Source: RPRC01 sp034933285 (GTDB lineage: Bacteria; Desulfobacterota; Desulfuromonadia; Geobacterales; Geobacteraceae). From it: a stretch of DNA of 64,000 nucleotides. Below, piece after piece: positions 17,884 to 27,800 of this stretch (positions within the stretch are counted from its first letter, which is position 1; each line of letters opens with the position of its first letter). The position numbers were made by a program, and so were the translations under genes. Location: positions 32,229 through 96,228 of the forward strand of contig JAYFNT010000013.1 in assembly GCA_034933285.1 (NCBI GenBank). Reading direction: 5' to 3'. The notes beneath the pieces were generated by a model. The model did not search any database. It saw only the letters and a program-made list of their open reading frames with translations, and was not told the DNA's origin.

Positions 17884-19143
17884 TCAAAACTGCAATGAAA
17901 TCGCATGGAGCAAGAGTCCGATCATGCCTCCAACCAGGGTTCCGTTCATCCTGATGAACTGCAGGTCGGAACCGATGCTCAACTCGATTTCACTGACAAA
18001 ATCGTCTTCTTCCCACTGCTTTATTGTTCCTGATACATGCTTGGAGAATCCCGATCTAAGATCGTCGGCGTACTTTACGACCACCGTTTCCAGGTGCTGG
18101 TTGATGGAATCTTTCAGGTCAATGTTTTTAGAAAGGGTGTTTCCAAGCCCTACCGCGGCTGCTGAAATATGCTCGCGAATTCGCGATTTGGGTTGATCAA
18201 GGTCGTTGCGCAGCCATGCCTCAAGATCCGCGCAGAGATTTTTTATGTAGTCCGAAAGCTGCAGGTTGTTTATCAGGTTCTGTTTCATTGACTCCATACC
18301 GGATCTCAATGCCTGATCATACCTGAGCCTGGCTGAGAAGTCGGACAAAATGTCGTCGAAATGTCTCCGCAGTTCATGTGCTGGATCTTCGTTCACTTTC
18401 CGGATAAATCCGTTGATCTTTTTGGCTATTTTTTCTCCGGCCCCTTTGGCGAACTGCTCCCGGTTCGGGATGAATTTGACCAGAAGCGGATATTCGGTTG
18501 AGCACCAATCGTCGATTGCACGGGCGATCTTTTCCTGGGAATCCGGCAGCGCCAGCCAGTCGGCAAGGCGTCTGAGAAGTTCGTCAAGCACGGACTGATG
18601 ACGATTGTCTTTTCGCAGTATGTCGATTATCGTTCCCACAGAAGACGGCAGGTCAACCGTGCTGATGCGGTTGTTTATGGCTGCCAGCATGATAGCCCTT
18701 ACCCGCTCGTCATCAATGAAATCGAGTGATTCTGATATTACCCGGGTGACCCCCCTTGCCAGTCCCGCGGCGTTTTTTTCCGACATGAGATAGGATGAGA
18801 GGTGGTCCGCAGGGTTAAGCTTCCTGACTTTCACTACCAGTGCCTCGGTGGCCAGAAACTTGTCCCGAATGAACTCGGCGAGGCTGTCGGCAATCGCTTC
18901 TTTCTTGTTGGGTATTATGGCAGTATGGGGGATGGGGATCCCAAGGGGATGCCTGAAAAGCGCAACGACTGCGAACCAGTCCGCAAGTGCGCCGATCATG
19001 GCCGCTTCCGAAAATGCGCCGATCCATTGCCAGATGCCGTGACTTTCCAGGCAACGCGCCGTAACGAACAGTATCCCGGCACAAACCATCATTGCCAAAG
19101 CCAATGCCTTGTTTTTGCGCAAGGCGCGAATTTTATGATCCAT
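17884..19143 (-). CDS. DUF445 (YjiN-type) membrane protein
   Basis: Function unknown; the family is widespread and related to E. coli YjiN. The product (419 residues) has an N-terminal membrane anchor (ALALAMMVCAGILFVTARCL), the diagnostic GAFSEAAMIGALADWFAVVALFRHPLGIPIPHTAIIP segment, a long helical middle rich in charged residues (about 80-390, repeated short helical modules), and a C-terminal hydrophobic segment with FIRMNGTLVGGMIGLLLHAI. Two consecutive ATGs (19146, 19143) follow GAGGAG; the second has the better spacing. It is transcribed ahead of the thioesterase gene. Confidence 0.85.
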   Translation of the reverse strand: MDHKIRALRKNKALALAMMVCAGILFVTARCLESHGIWQWIGAFSEAAMIGALADWFAVVALFRHPLGIPIPHTAIIPNKKEAIADSLAEFIRDKFLATEALVVKVRKLNPADHLSSYLMSEKNAAGLARGVTRVISESLDFIDDERVRAIMLAAINNRISTVDLPSSVGTIIDILRKDNRHQSVLDELLRRLADWLALPDSQEKIARAIDDWCSTEYPLLVKFIPNREQFAKGAGEKIAKKINGFIRKVNEDPAHELRRHFDDILSDFSARLRYDQALRSGMESMKQNLINNLQLSDYIKNLCADLEAWLRNDLDQPKSRIREHISAAAVGLGNTLSKNIDLKDSINQHLETVVVKYADDLRSGFSKHVSGTIKQWEEDDFVSEIELSIGSDLQFIRMNGTLVGGMIGLLLHAISLQF

Positions 19144-19289
19144 CATTACTCCTCGAAAGTTGGGAATTGGGTATAATCGCGGACGAAGGTGTGTATTTAT
19201 CAGGAAGTTCGATCCCGGGCAACAGCAATTTCTTCCAATCTGAAAAAATCCTGCATTTCACATCATTGGATGAGAAATCAGGGGGAGTT

Positions 19290-19754
19290 TCAAACTATTA
19301 TATTCACATCAATATTTTCGTTTTCTACTGAAAGAAGAGCGTGGGAACCGGGACCTTGGCCGGCTTTCATGCTTCCCGGATTTACGAAAAGGATTCCTTT
19401 GCGATGTTCTATTGAGGCAATATGAGTATGGCCATAGAGGACCACTCGGACATCGTCGCGTTCCGCCCGCCGCAGCAATCGTTCGAGTCCCGACTTCACC
19501 TGGAACAGGTCTCCGTGAGTCATGAGGAACCTGTTGCCTTCGATGGTCGCAAGAAGTTCCCTTGGCGCAACGCCGCGCGGATCGCAATTACCGGAGACAC
19601 AGAGTACGGGAATTTCGAGTGCTATCCCAATACATACGGCATCATCGTGATTGTCTCCGAGGTGAATCAAGGTCGTCAGATCGGAGTATCGTGAAAGTGC
19701 CTGAACTGCGCAGGGATAATTACCATGAGTGTCGGACAGTACCGCTATTTTCAT
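19290..19754 (-). CDS. YfcE/MJ0936-type metallophosphoesterase
   Basis: Small calcineurin-like phosphodiesterase with a two-metal centre (cytoplasm). All five metal motifs are present in 154 residues: SDTHGN near the N-terminus, HLGDNHDD, SGNCD, THGD and GHTH. Relatives hydrolyse artificial phosphodiesters; the physiological substrate is unknown. It sits alone, with 146 bp to the DUF445 start and 78 bp to the NtrC-type gene, both on the same strand. Confidence 0.88.
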   Translation of the reverse strand: MKIAVLSDTHGNYPCAVQALSRYSDLTTLIHLGDNHDDAVCIGIALEIPVLCVSGNCDPRGVAPRELLATIEGNRFLMTHGDLFQVKSGLERLLRRAERDDVRVVLYGHTHIASIEHRKGILFVNPGSMKAGQGPGSHALLSVENENIDVNIIV

Positions 19755-19832
19755 GAACGAATCAGGTTTCCACGCAGTACCGGATAACCGGCCCGCATCA
19801 AGGAAAACAAATAGGGGCCGGAGCCCAAAAGG

Positions 19833-21206
19833 TTACTGCGATTGCTGCCAGTCGATCCCCAATCTGCGCATCTTTTCAACCAGGGTCGTGCGGTTGAGCC
19901 CCAGCATGGCAGCTGCCTTGGCTTTGACCCCCTTGGCCAGGGCAAGGGCGTCACAGATCATTTTCTTTTCAATCTCGTTAACGGTTTTGACAAGATCGAC
20001 ACCCTGTTCGCTGACCGTGGTCAGAACCTCGTCCCTGATGTTGCCGGGGATGTCCGTTAGCATGATGCGATCGTCTTCGGAAAGAGCGACAATTCTTTCA
20101 ACCATGTTTTCCAGTTGCCTGACGTTGCCCGGCCAGGAATAGGATTCCAGAGTGTGGAGGGCTTCGTTGGAAATGGTCATCCTCGGGCGTTTCATTTCGG
20201 TGCAGTTTTTCTCTATGAAATGCCTGACAAGCGGAAGAATGTCTTCCTTTCTTTCGCGCAGGGGAGGGAGAACAACCGGGATGACATTGAGCCGGTAGAA
20301 AAGGTCTTCCCTGAAGTTGCCTTTCTTGACTTCCGCTTCAAGATCGAGATTGGTGGCGGATATGACGCGAACATCCAGCTTGATTGACCGGGTGGAACCG
20401 ATCCTTTCGATTTCCTGCTCCTGCAACGCCCGAAGAAGCTTTGTCTGAAGGTGCATGGGCATGATGCCGATTTCGTCGAGGAAAATAGTGCCACCGTTGG
20501 CTGCTTCGAATTTCCCGATCTTGTCGCGTATTGCGCCGGTAAACGCGCCCTTCATGTGGCCGAACAGTTCCCCTTCCAGCAGACTCTCGGGAATCGCGGC
20601 GCAATTGACCGGAATGAACGGCTTGTCCTTGCGGTGGCCGTTGAAGTGTATGGCGCGGGCGACAAGCTCCTTGCCCGTGCCTGATTCGCCCAGCACCAGT
20701 ATGGTCGAGTCGGTTCCCGCAACCTTTTTCAGCCGGGCGAACAGCTTCTGCATGGGTGGGGACATCCCGATGATGTTGGCAAAGTCATATTTGTTGTGCA
20801 GCTGTTGCTTCAGGTAGACGTTCTCGGAGCGAAGCTGGCGTTTTTCCAGGGCGTTGGCAATGAGAATGGAGAGTTCGTCGAAATTGAGCGGTTTGGTGAT
20901 ATAATCGAATGCCCCTTCCTTCATTGCCTTCACGGCGGTTTCCGCGGAAGCATGGCCGGTAATGAGGATTACCTCTGTCGATGGTGAAACGTCTTTCGCC
21001 TGCTTCAGGATTTCTATTCCGTTGATGTCGGGCAGCAAAAGGTCGGTTATAATGATATCGAACGGTTCGTGGTCGAGAAATGAAAGCCCGATCTTGCCTG
21101 ATGCTGCTCCCTTCACGGAATAACCGGACATTTTGAGCAATCGGGAAAGGGTGTCCCTGCTGATGTCGTCATCTTCAACCAGAAGTATTTTTGCCCGTTC
21201 TTTCAT
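19833..21206 (-). CDS. NtrC-family sigma-54-dependent response regulator
   Basis: Transcription activator of sigma-54 promoters. The 457-residue product has a receiver domain (residues 1-125, phospho-acceptor D55 in IIITDLLLPD, acidic pocket VEDDD), an AAA+ domain (about 145-380) with Walker A GESGTGKE, the sigma-54 contact loop GAFTGA, and a C-terminal Fis-type helix-turn-helix (AAAMLGLNRTTLVEKMRRLG). ATG 21206 has GCGAGG 5 bases upstream; an upstream ATG adds eight residues. No partner histidine kinase is adjacent, so its signal and targets are unknown. Confidence 0.92.
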   Translation of the reverse strand: MKERAKILLVEDDDISRDTLSRLLKMSGYSVKGAASGKIGLSFLDHEPFDIIITDLLLPDINGIEILKQAKDVSPSTEVILITGHASAETAVKAMKEGAFDYITKPLNFDELSILIANALEKRQLRSENVYLKQQLHNKYDFANIIGMSPPMQKLFARLKKVAGTDSTILVLGESGTGKELVARAIHFNGHRKDKPFIPVNCAAIPESLLEGELFGHMKGAFTGAIRDKIGKFEAANGGTIFLDEIGIMPMHLQTKLLRALQEQEIERIGSTRSIKLDVRVISATNLDLEAEVKKGNFREDLFYRLNVIPVVLPPLRERKEDILPLVRHFIEKNCTEMKRPRMTISNEALHTLESYSWPGNVRQLENMVERIVALSEDDRIMLTDIPGNIRDEVLTTVSEQGVDLVKTVNEIEKKMICDALALAKGVKAKAAAMLGLNRTTLVEKMRRLGIDWQQSQ

Positions 21207-21318
21207 GATGGCCTCGCGGAAATGATGCATTGATACATACCATTAATTGAAGCCGCGTTGCAAGAGCGCAGTTAAAGAAAGGTCATCTGAAGCACTGTCA
21301 AAATCGTGGAGGTGTTGC

Positions 21319-22590
21319 ATGAGATGGTTGATTGTTTTGCTGCTGCTGTCTTTCATCGGGCCGTCTTACGGCGCGGGAACTCCCGCGAGGATCATGCTGG
21401 TTGCGATCAACGGGCCGATAAATCCGGCGACATTCGAATATGTTCACAGAAATTTGCTGGTGTCGGCCAGCCGTCACGATCCGCTCTTTCTCATCCAGAT
21501 GGATTCGCCGGGAGGACTGGACAGTTCCATGCGCGATATCGTGAAGGATATACTCTCCAGCCCGGTCCCCGTTGCAGTCTATATCGCACCGTCGGGAGCA
21601 AGAGCAGCTTCAGCCGGAGCCATTATTTCAATTGCTGCGGATATCTGCGCCATGGCTCCGGGAACGAACATCGGTGCTGCTCACCCTGTCTCCCTGGGTC
21701 AGCAGCCCGACAAGGTAATGCAGAACAAAATTCTTAATGATTCAGCAGCGTATGTGGCAGGGATAGCAGCTTACAGGGGAAGAAACGCGGACATGATCAC
21801 AAAGATGGTCAGGTCCAGTGAGTCTTTGACTGCGGAAAAGGCATTGGAAACGAAAGTTGTCGATTTCATGGCCAGTGACAGGAAAGATTTGTTGGGCAAA
21901 ATCAATGGCCGATCGTTTAGAAAAGGGGAAACGCTGCGGAAAATAGATATATCCGGGGCTTTGGTCGAAATTCACGAAATGGGTGCGCGAGAGCGGATTC
22001 TCAATGTCATAGGTGACCCCAACATAGCATATATCCTGATGATGATCGGTTTCCTCGGATTGTTCTTCGAGCTTTCCACTCCGGGCGCCATTCTACCGGG
22101 CGTTATAGGCGGGATTTCCCTCCTGCTTTCTTTTTTCGCTTTTCAGACCTTGCCGATCAATTACGCTGGTGTATTGTTAATTCTGCTTGCCATGATACTC
22201 TTCATAGCCGAGATCAAGATCGTTTCCCACGGCATGCTGGCTGTCGGCGGGGTGGTATCACTTTTCTTCGGTTCACTGCTTCTGGTGGATTCCGGTGAAT
22301 CAGGGCTCCAGATCAACTGGGGCCTGATCGTTATGACTATATCGGTGATTACCGGCCTCGCCCTCATAGTAATCCGCAAGGCAGTGAAAGTGCACAGGAA
22401 AACACCCGTTTCCGGCAAGGAAGGCTTGCACGGGGAAAAAGGCGTGGCAGATTCCGAAATACGCGAAAACGGCAAAGTTTTTGTCAGGGGGGAGTATTGG
22501 GACGCCTGGAGTGATGACAGTATAGGCCGCGGAGAGAAAATCGAGGTGGTCGGGCTGGAAGGTATGAGGCTGAAGGTAAAAAAAGTGTAG
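21319..22590 (+). CDS. NfeD-family membrane serine protease (ClpP-class)
   Basis: Long-form NfeD (STOPP) protein that typically works with a stomatin/slipin partner in the inner membrane. The 423-residue product begins with a signal peptide (MRWLIVLLLLSFIGPSYG), has the ClpP-like protease domain (about 25-200) with DSPGGL and the catalytic Ser in SGARAASAGA, then four or so membrane segments (about 235-345), and ends with a soluble OB-like domain (GVADSEIRENGKVFVRGEYWDAW). GGAGG 6 bases ahead clearly selects ATG 21319. A slipin gene follows 21 bp later, the usual pairing. Confidence 0.92.
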   Translation: MRWLIVLLLLSFIGPSYGAGTPARIMLVAINGPINPATFEYVHRNLLVSASRHDPLFLIQMDSPGGLDSSMRDIVKDILSSPVPVAVYIAPSGARAASAGAIISIAADICAMAPGTNIGAAHPVSLGQQPDKVMQNKILNDSAAYVAGIAAYRGRNADMITKMVRSSESLTAEKALETKVVDFMASDRKDLLGKINGRSFRKGETLRKIDISGALVEIHEMGARERILNVIGDPNIAYILMMIGFLGLFFELSTPGAILPGVIGGISLLLSFFAFQTLPINYAGVLLILLAMILFIAEIKIVSHGMLAVGGVVSLFFGSLLLVDSGESGLQINWGLIVMTISVITGLALIVIRKAVKVHRKTPVSGKEGLHGEKGVADSEIRENGKVFVRGEYWDAWSDDSIGRGEKIEVVGLEGMRLKVKKV

Positions 22591-22611
22591 GTTGGCGAGA
22601 GGAGGATTTCA

Positions 22612-23385
22612 ATGGATTCAGTTTATGGTTATTTTACCTATGTGCCGATGATTTTCATCATTATTGTTTTTCTTATGGTGGCGGCAACCGCGATCAGGAT
22701 TCTTCCCGAATACGAGCGTGGAGTCCTTTTCCGCCTCGGTCGTTTTGCGGGGACACGGGGACCCGGCCTGTTTTTCATCATTCCCGGTGTTGATCGTCTG
22801 GTCAGGGTTTCGCTGCGTACGGTGGCTTTCGACGTACCCCCGCAGGACGTAATTACCCATGACAACGTCACCATCAAGGTATCAGCGGTAATCTACTTTC
22901 GAGTGATCGAACCGGAAAAGGCGATCATTGAAGTGGAAAATTTTCTTTATGCCACCAGCCAGCTGTCCCAGACCACCTTGAGAAGCGTGCTGGGCCAGGT
23001 GGAACTGGACGAGTTGCTGGCCAACCGGGAGAAGATCAACCGTGAACTCCAGGAAATTCTCGATCGGCATACCGGGCCATGGGGCGTGAAGGTTTCCAAC
23101 GTAGAGGTGAAAAACATCGATCTTCCACAGGAGATGATGAGGGCAATTGCCAAACAGGCGGAGGCTGAGCGGGAGCGCCGTGCAAAGGTGATCCATGCCG
23201 AGGGGGAATTGCAGGCTTCGGAAAAGCTGGCTATGGCGGCGAAAGTGCTGGCTGTGGAACCCATGTCATTGCAACTGAGATTCCTGCAGACACTGACCGA
23301 AATCGCGGCTGAGAAGAACTCCACCACCATCTTCCCTGTTCCGATAGACCTGCTGAAGATGTTCCTGGATAAAAAGACGTCGTGA
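22612..23385 (+). CDS. Slipin (stomatin-like SPFH protein)
   Basis: SPFH/stomatin family scaffold anchored in the inner membrane, the usual partner and probable substrate of NfeD. The 257-residue product has one N-terminal membrane segment (MIFIIIVFLMVAATAI), then the SPFH core with EYERGVLFRLGRF, GPGLFFIIPGVD, TLRSVLGQVELDELLANRE and VKNIDLPQEMMRAIAKQAEAERERRAKVI, the last a helical Ala/Glu-rich region. GAGAGGAGG lies before the ATG. Forms an operon with nfeD and ends at a shared bidirectional terminator. Confidence 0.94.
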   Translation: MDSVYGYFTYVPMIFIIIVFLMVAATAIRILPEYERGVLFRLGRFAGTRGPGLFFIIPGVDRLVRVSLRTVAFDVPPQDVITHDNVTIKVSAVIYFRVIEPEKAIIEVENFLYATSQLSQTTLRSVLGQVELDELLANREKINRELQEILDRHTGPWGVKVSNVEVKNIDLPQEMMRAIAKQAEAERERRAKVIHAEGELQASEKLAMAAKVLAVEPMSLQLRFLQTLTEIAAEKNSTTIFPVPIDLLKMFLDKKTS

Positions 23386-23444
23386 AGATTGAGAGATGGA
23401 CTAAGGGGTGGGCTGCGCCTGCAACGGAAATACGGCTAGACGGC

Positions 23445-23478
23445 AAAAAGGGCGACCGCTCTATGGATCGCCCTTTTT
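23445..23478. terminator. Bidirectional terminator between slipin and ppiC-type genes
   Basis: 11-bp stem AAAAAGGGCGA / TCGCCCTTTTT with a 12-nt loop. A-run and T-run flank it, so it can serve both convergent transcripts. Confidence 0.88.
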
Positions 23479-23502
23479 GTCGTCAATCGATGAGTGCGTT
23501 GA

Positions 23503-24522
23503 TTAGAGTTTCATGACTTCGATTTTTCCTTCTTTTCGGAGTTTCTCGATAAGTGTGCTTATATCCTTCTGGATTTTGTTGGATTTCAGATAATCGCTGA
23601 TCATCTGTTTCGACTCGGCAAATGTTACCGTGCCGGCCGGTTTTTTGTCGACCAGCTTGATGATATGGTAGCCGAATTTGGTTTCCACTATGCCGCTCAC
23701 TTCACCGGGCTTCAGATCGAAAGCAGCCTTTTCGAACTCCGGCACCATCTGTCCCTTGGAGAAATAACCCAGATCTCCACCCTGCGGAGCACTGGGACAG
23801 GTGGATTCTTTTTTGGCTATCTCGGCGAAATCCTCACCAGCCTTGACTCTTTTGAGAAGGGCTTCGGCTTTTTCCCTTGCTTTCGCCTTGTCGGCGGCAG
23901 AGGCCTTTGCGTCTACTCCAATCAGGATATGGCTGGCCTTGACGCTTTCGGGATTCTTGAACTTCTCCGGGTTCTCATCATAGAATTTCTTGGCCTCGGC
24001 TTCGGTAACAGTTGCCTTGGGGACAATATCCTTTTCAACGAGGTTGTTGATATAGAGTTCCTTGCGGGCGAATTCCTTCAGATCCTTGTCGGTCAGGCCG
24101 TTGTCGTTCATCCATTTTCCCAGGTCTTTCTGGGTGGGAAACTTGGCCTTCCGTTGGGCGACAAGGCTGTCGACCTGCTTGTCCGCGTCCTTGATTTCGT
24201 ACTTTTTCCCTGCCTGATAGAGCAGTTCCGCTGAAATGAGCTGGTTGGTCAAGGCGCTTTCAAGTGATTTTTTCTGCTCATCGGTAAGAGGTGCGGTCTG
24301 GCGGCTTTGGGCAAGCATGATTCGAACGGAGCGGTCCAGTTCTCCCCTGGTAATGACTGTCCCGTTCACTTTGGCTATCGGAGTGGAGGCGGTGGTCGCT
24401 GAGGACTTCGATTGGGCCGGTTTCGACTTCTTTTCCGCGGCGAACAGCATACCGCTTTGCAGCAGCAGCAATGCAAGGCATAGCAGGAAAGACCTGATAG
24501 AGATTCTTTTGAGGTTCGGCAT
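23503..24522 (-). CDS. PpiC/SurA-like periplasmic peptidyl-prolyl isomerase
   Basis: Parvulin-type foldase acting on exported proteins. The 339-residue product has a signal peptide (residues 1-29, FLLCLALLLLQSGMLFA), a Lys/Ser/Thr-rich linker, a SurA-like helical N-domain (about 50-180) and a rotamase domain (about 185-305) with VKASHILIG, ARGDFAEIAK-type spacing (AGEDFAEIAKKES), GGDLGYFSKGQMVPEFEKAAF and TKFGYHIIKL. The AAGGAG Shine-Dalgarno 8 bases upstream selects ATG 24522; the longer frame to 24588 has no support. In Gram-negative bacteria such proteins assist outer-membrane protein assembly. Confidence 0.92.
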   Translation of the reverse strand: MPNLKRISIRSFLLCLALLLLQSGMLFAAEKKSKPAQSKSSATTASTPIAKVNGTVITRGELDRSVRIMLAQSRQTAPLTDEQKKSLESALTNQLISAELLYQAGKKYEIKDADKQVDSLVAQRKAKFPTQKDLGKWMNDNGLTDKDLKEFARKELYINNLVEKDIVPKATVTEAEAKKFYDENPEKFKNPESVKASHILIGVDAKASAADKAKAREKAEALLKRVKAGEDFAEIAKKESTCPSAPQGGDLGYFSKGQMVPEFEKAAFDLKPGEVSGIVETKFGYHIIKLVDKKPAGTVTFAESKQMISDYLKSNKIQKDISTLIEKLRKEGKIEVMKL

Positions 24523-24727
24523 CCGATTTTCTCCTTTACTGATTTTTGATTTTCGCGGAAATTCTATCACGTGGATCTGGTTAAGCAAAGCGTAATGTTC
24601 GACAAGGGGCCGATTTATTTGTCTGTTTCAAGGGCATGGAATTACCCCTCATGTCTTTTGGTGTGTATATGTTGTTGACATTTCAAGAATATTTTGGTTT
24701 CATATATAACTTGCACCTTTGTGCCTG

Positions 24728-24762
24728 ATTCGCTTCATGCTCCCAATGGAGCTTGTGCGAAT
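24728..24762. other. Hairpin in the pyc upstream region
   Basis: Nested inverted repeats ATTCGC (24728-24733) / GCGAAT (24757-24762) and GCTCC (24739-24743) / GGAGC (24748-24752) around a CAAT loop. They lie in the 318-bp gap between the ppiC-type start and pyc, 79 bp before the pyc ATG. The position suits an operator or a 5'-UTR hairpin, but nothing in the sequence identifies a regulator. No other clear signal was found in this gap. Confidence 0.35.
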
Positions 24763-24840
24763 GCTCTCGGCAGATGTAATGGCATTTGCGATTTTGTCAT
24801 GGAATTCAATACTTTTTATTAATTACAGGGAGCTGCAAGA

Positions 24841-27800
24841 ATGGAAAAGAGAAAATTCAAGAAAGTGATGGCCGCCAACAGGGGCGAGATTGCAATCCGT
24901 ATTTTCAGGGCCTGCAGTGAACTGGGCATAGGCACGGTCGCCATCTATTCACAGGAAGACAAGTTGTCCCTTTACCGTTATAAGGCTGATGAGGCCTACC
25001 TCATCGGAAAGGGGAAGAAACCTGTCGATGCCTATCTGGGGATAGACGAAATCATCGACCTGGCGGTAAAAAAGGGAGTAGATGCCATTCATCCGGGCTA
25101 CGGCTTCCTTTCGGAGAATCCGGAGTTCGCTGAAAAATGCGAAGCAGCCGGTATCGTCTTTATCGGGCCTACTGCCCAGATGCAGCGGAAGGTTGGTGAC
25201 AAGATAGCTGCGCGGAAAGTGGCTATTGCCGCTTCGGTGCCGGTGATCCCAGGAACGGCCGAACCGGTCACGGAAGAGTGTGAGGCCCTCAGTTTCGTTG
25301 AACAGGCCGGTTATCCGGTAATCATAAAGGCAGCGGCAGGCGGCGGAGGCCGCGGGATGCGCGTGGCACGCAACCAGAGGGAATTGCTGGAAGGGTTGGC
25401 CAGCGCCCGGAGCGAGGCCAAGGCAGCTTTCGGCAACGATGCGGTATTCCTGGAAAGGTTCATCGAGCATCCCAAGCACGTGGAAGTGCAGGTGCTCGGC
25501 GACAACCATGGAAATCTCGTCCATTTCTTTGAACGGGACTGTTCCATCCAGCGCCGCCACCAGAAGGTCGTCGAATTCGCGCCCTCGAGCCTGAACCCGG
25601 AAAAGAGGGAAGAACTCTGCCAGGCGGCCCTGCGGGTTGCCAACTATGTCAAGTACCGAAATGCCGGCACAGTGGAGTTCCTGCTCGACCAGGAGGGGAA
25701 TCATTACTTTATCGAGATGAATCCGCGGATCCAGGTCGAACATACCGTCACCGAGATGATCACCGGCAGGAACCTGGTGCAGGCGCAGATACTTGTTGCA
25801 GAAGGGTTGCGCCTCTCGGACCCGGAGATCGGGATTCCGGGACAGGAGGCAATCTCCATATGGGGGAATGCCATCCAGTGCCGTATCACGACCGAAGACC
25901 CGAAAAACAGTTTTGCGCCCGATTTCGGAGTCTTGAAGGCATACCGTTCGCCCGGGGGCTTCGGTGTGCGCCTCGATGCCGGTAACGCCTTCACCGGCGC
26001 CCACATAACGCCCCATTATGACTCCCTCCTGGTAAAAATCAGCACTTGGGGGCTGAACCTGAAGGAAGCCGCAAGGGTCATGGACCGTTCATTGCAAGAG
26101 TTCAGGATCAGGGGGGTGAACACGAACATCGCGTTCCTGGAAAACGTCGTTACCCATCCCATCTTCCTGGCTGGAAAGTGCGACACTTCGTTTATCGAAA
26201 AACACCCTGAACTGATGGCCATGCGCGAGAGAAAAGACCGCGCCACCAAGATCCTCAGCTTCCTTGCAGACGTCATCGTCAACGGGTCGCAAGGGATCGC
26301 GAAACCGCTGAGGTCCATCGAGATGATCGAACCGCGCGTGCCTGCAGTGGATATTACAAAGCCACGCCTGCCCGGCACTACCGACATTCTGAATGAGAAA
26401 GGGCCGGAAGGGCTTTCGCAGTGGGTCCTTGACCAGAAACGCATACTCGTTACCGATACCACCATGCGGGATGCTCACCAGTCACTGCTGGCCACTCGCG
26501 TAAGAACGTTCGATCTGCTCCGTATTGCCGAACCGACGTCTTTTCTGGGCGAAGGGCTGTTTTCCCTCGAGATGTGGGGCGGCGCCACTTTCGACGTTGC
26601 CATGCGTTTTCTAAAGGAATGCCCCTGGCAGCGTCTGCACAAGCTGAAAGAAGCCATACCAAACATACTTTTCCAGATGCTGCTGCGCGGCTCTAACGCT
26701 GTCGGTTACACAAACTATCCCGACAACGTTGTAGTGCGTTTCGTTGAAGAAGCTGCTGCCAGCGGTATTGATCTGTTCCGTGTATTCGACTCGCTTAACT
26801 GGACCAAGGGTATGACTGTTGCCATGGATGCGGTTCTCAAGACCGGAAAAATCTGCGAGGCTTCCATCTGTTATACCGGCGACATATCAGATCCCAAGAG
26901 GGACAAGTACCCTCTGGACTATTACGTTTCCCTGGCAAAGGAACTGGAAAAGATGGGAGCTCATATCCTTGCCATCAAGGATATGGCCGGACTGCTCAAG
27001 CCCTTTGCAGCATACAGGCTGGTAAAGGCGTTGAAAGATGAAATCGGGATACCGGTCCATCTGCACACCCATGACACATCCGGCAACGGAGAGGCCTCAC
27101 TGCTCATGGCCTGCCAGGCAGGTGTGGACATTGTCGATGCATCCCTGTCGTCCATATCGGGCCTTACAGCTCAGCCCAACCTCAACGCAGTGATAGCCGC
27201 CCTGCGCGGCAGCGAATGGGATCCCCAGCTCAATGAGGCGGGGCTTCAGAAACTGGCCAACTTCTGGGAAACCGTTCGGGATTATTATGTTCCATTCGAA
27301 TCGGGACTGAAGAGCGGGACCGCGGAGGTTTATCATCACGAGATCCCCGGAGGACAGTATTCCAACTACAAGCCGCAGGTCGCGGCCCTCGGCCTGCTTG
27401 ACCGCTGGGACGAGTGCAAGGAGATGTATCACAAGGTCAACCTCCTTTTCGGTGATGTTATCAAGGTGACCCCGTCCTCGAAGGTCGTGGGGGACATGGC
27501 GATTTTCCTGGTAAAAAACAACTTGGATGTGGAAGATGTCTATACAAAGGGAGACGACCTCACCTTCCCCGAATCAGTGGTGGGCTTCTTCAAGGGCATG
27601 ATCGGTCAGCCCTATGGCGGATTCCCTGAAGATGTTCAAAAGCTGGTGCTGAAGGGGGAAGAGCCCATAACCTGCCGCCCCGGCGAGCTCCTGCCCTCGG
27701 TTGATATGGAGGAAGTGCGCAAGAGCCTTCAGGAAAAGGTTGGCCACACGATCGACGACAAGGCGCTCCTTTCCCAAATTCTGTATCCCAACGTGTACCC

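Noticed and set aside
24675..24709. TTGACA with a downstream TATATA as the pyc promoter
   Set aside because: The spacer is 22 bp, too long for a sigma-70 promoter.
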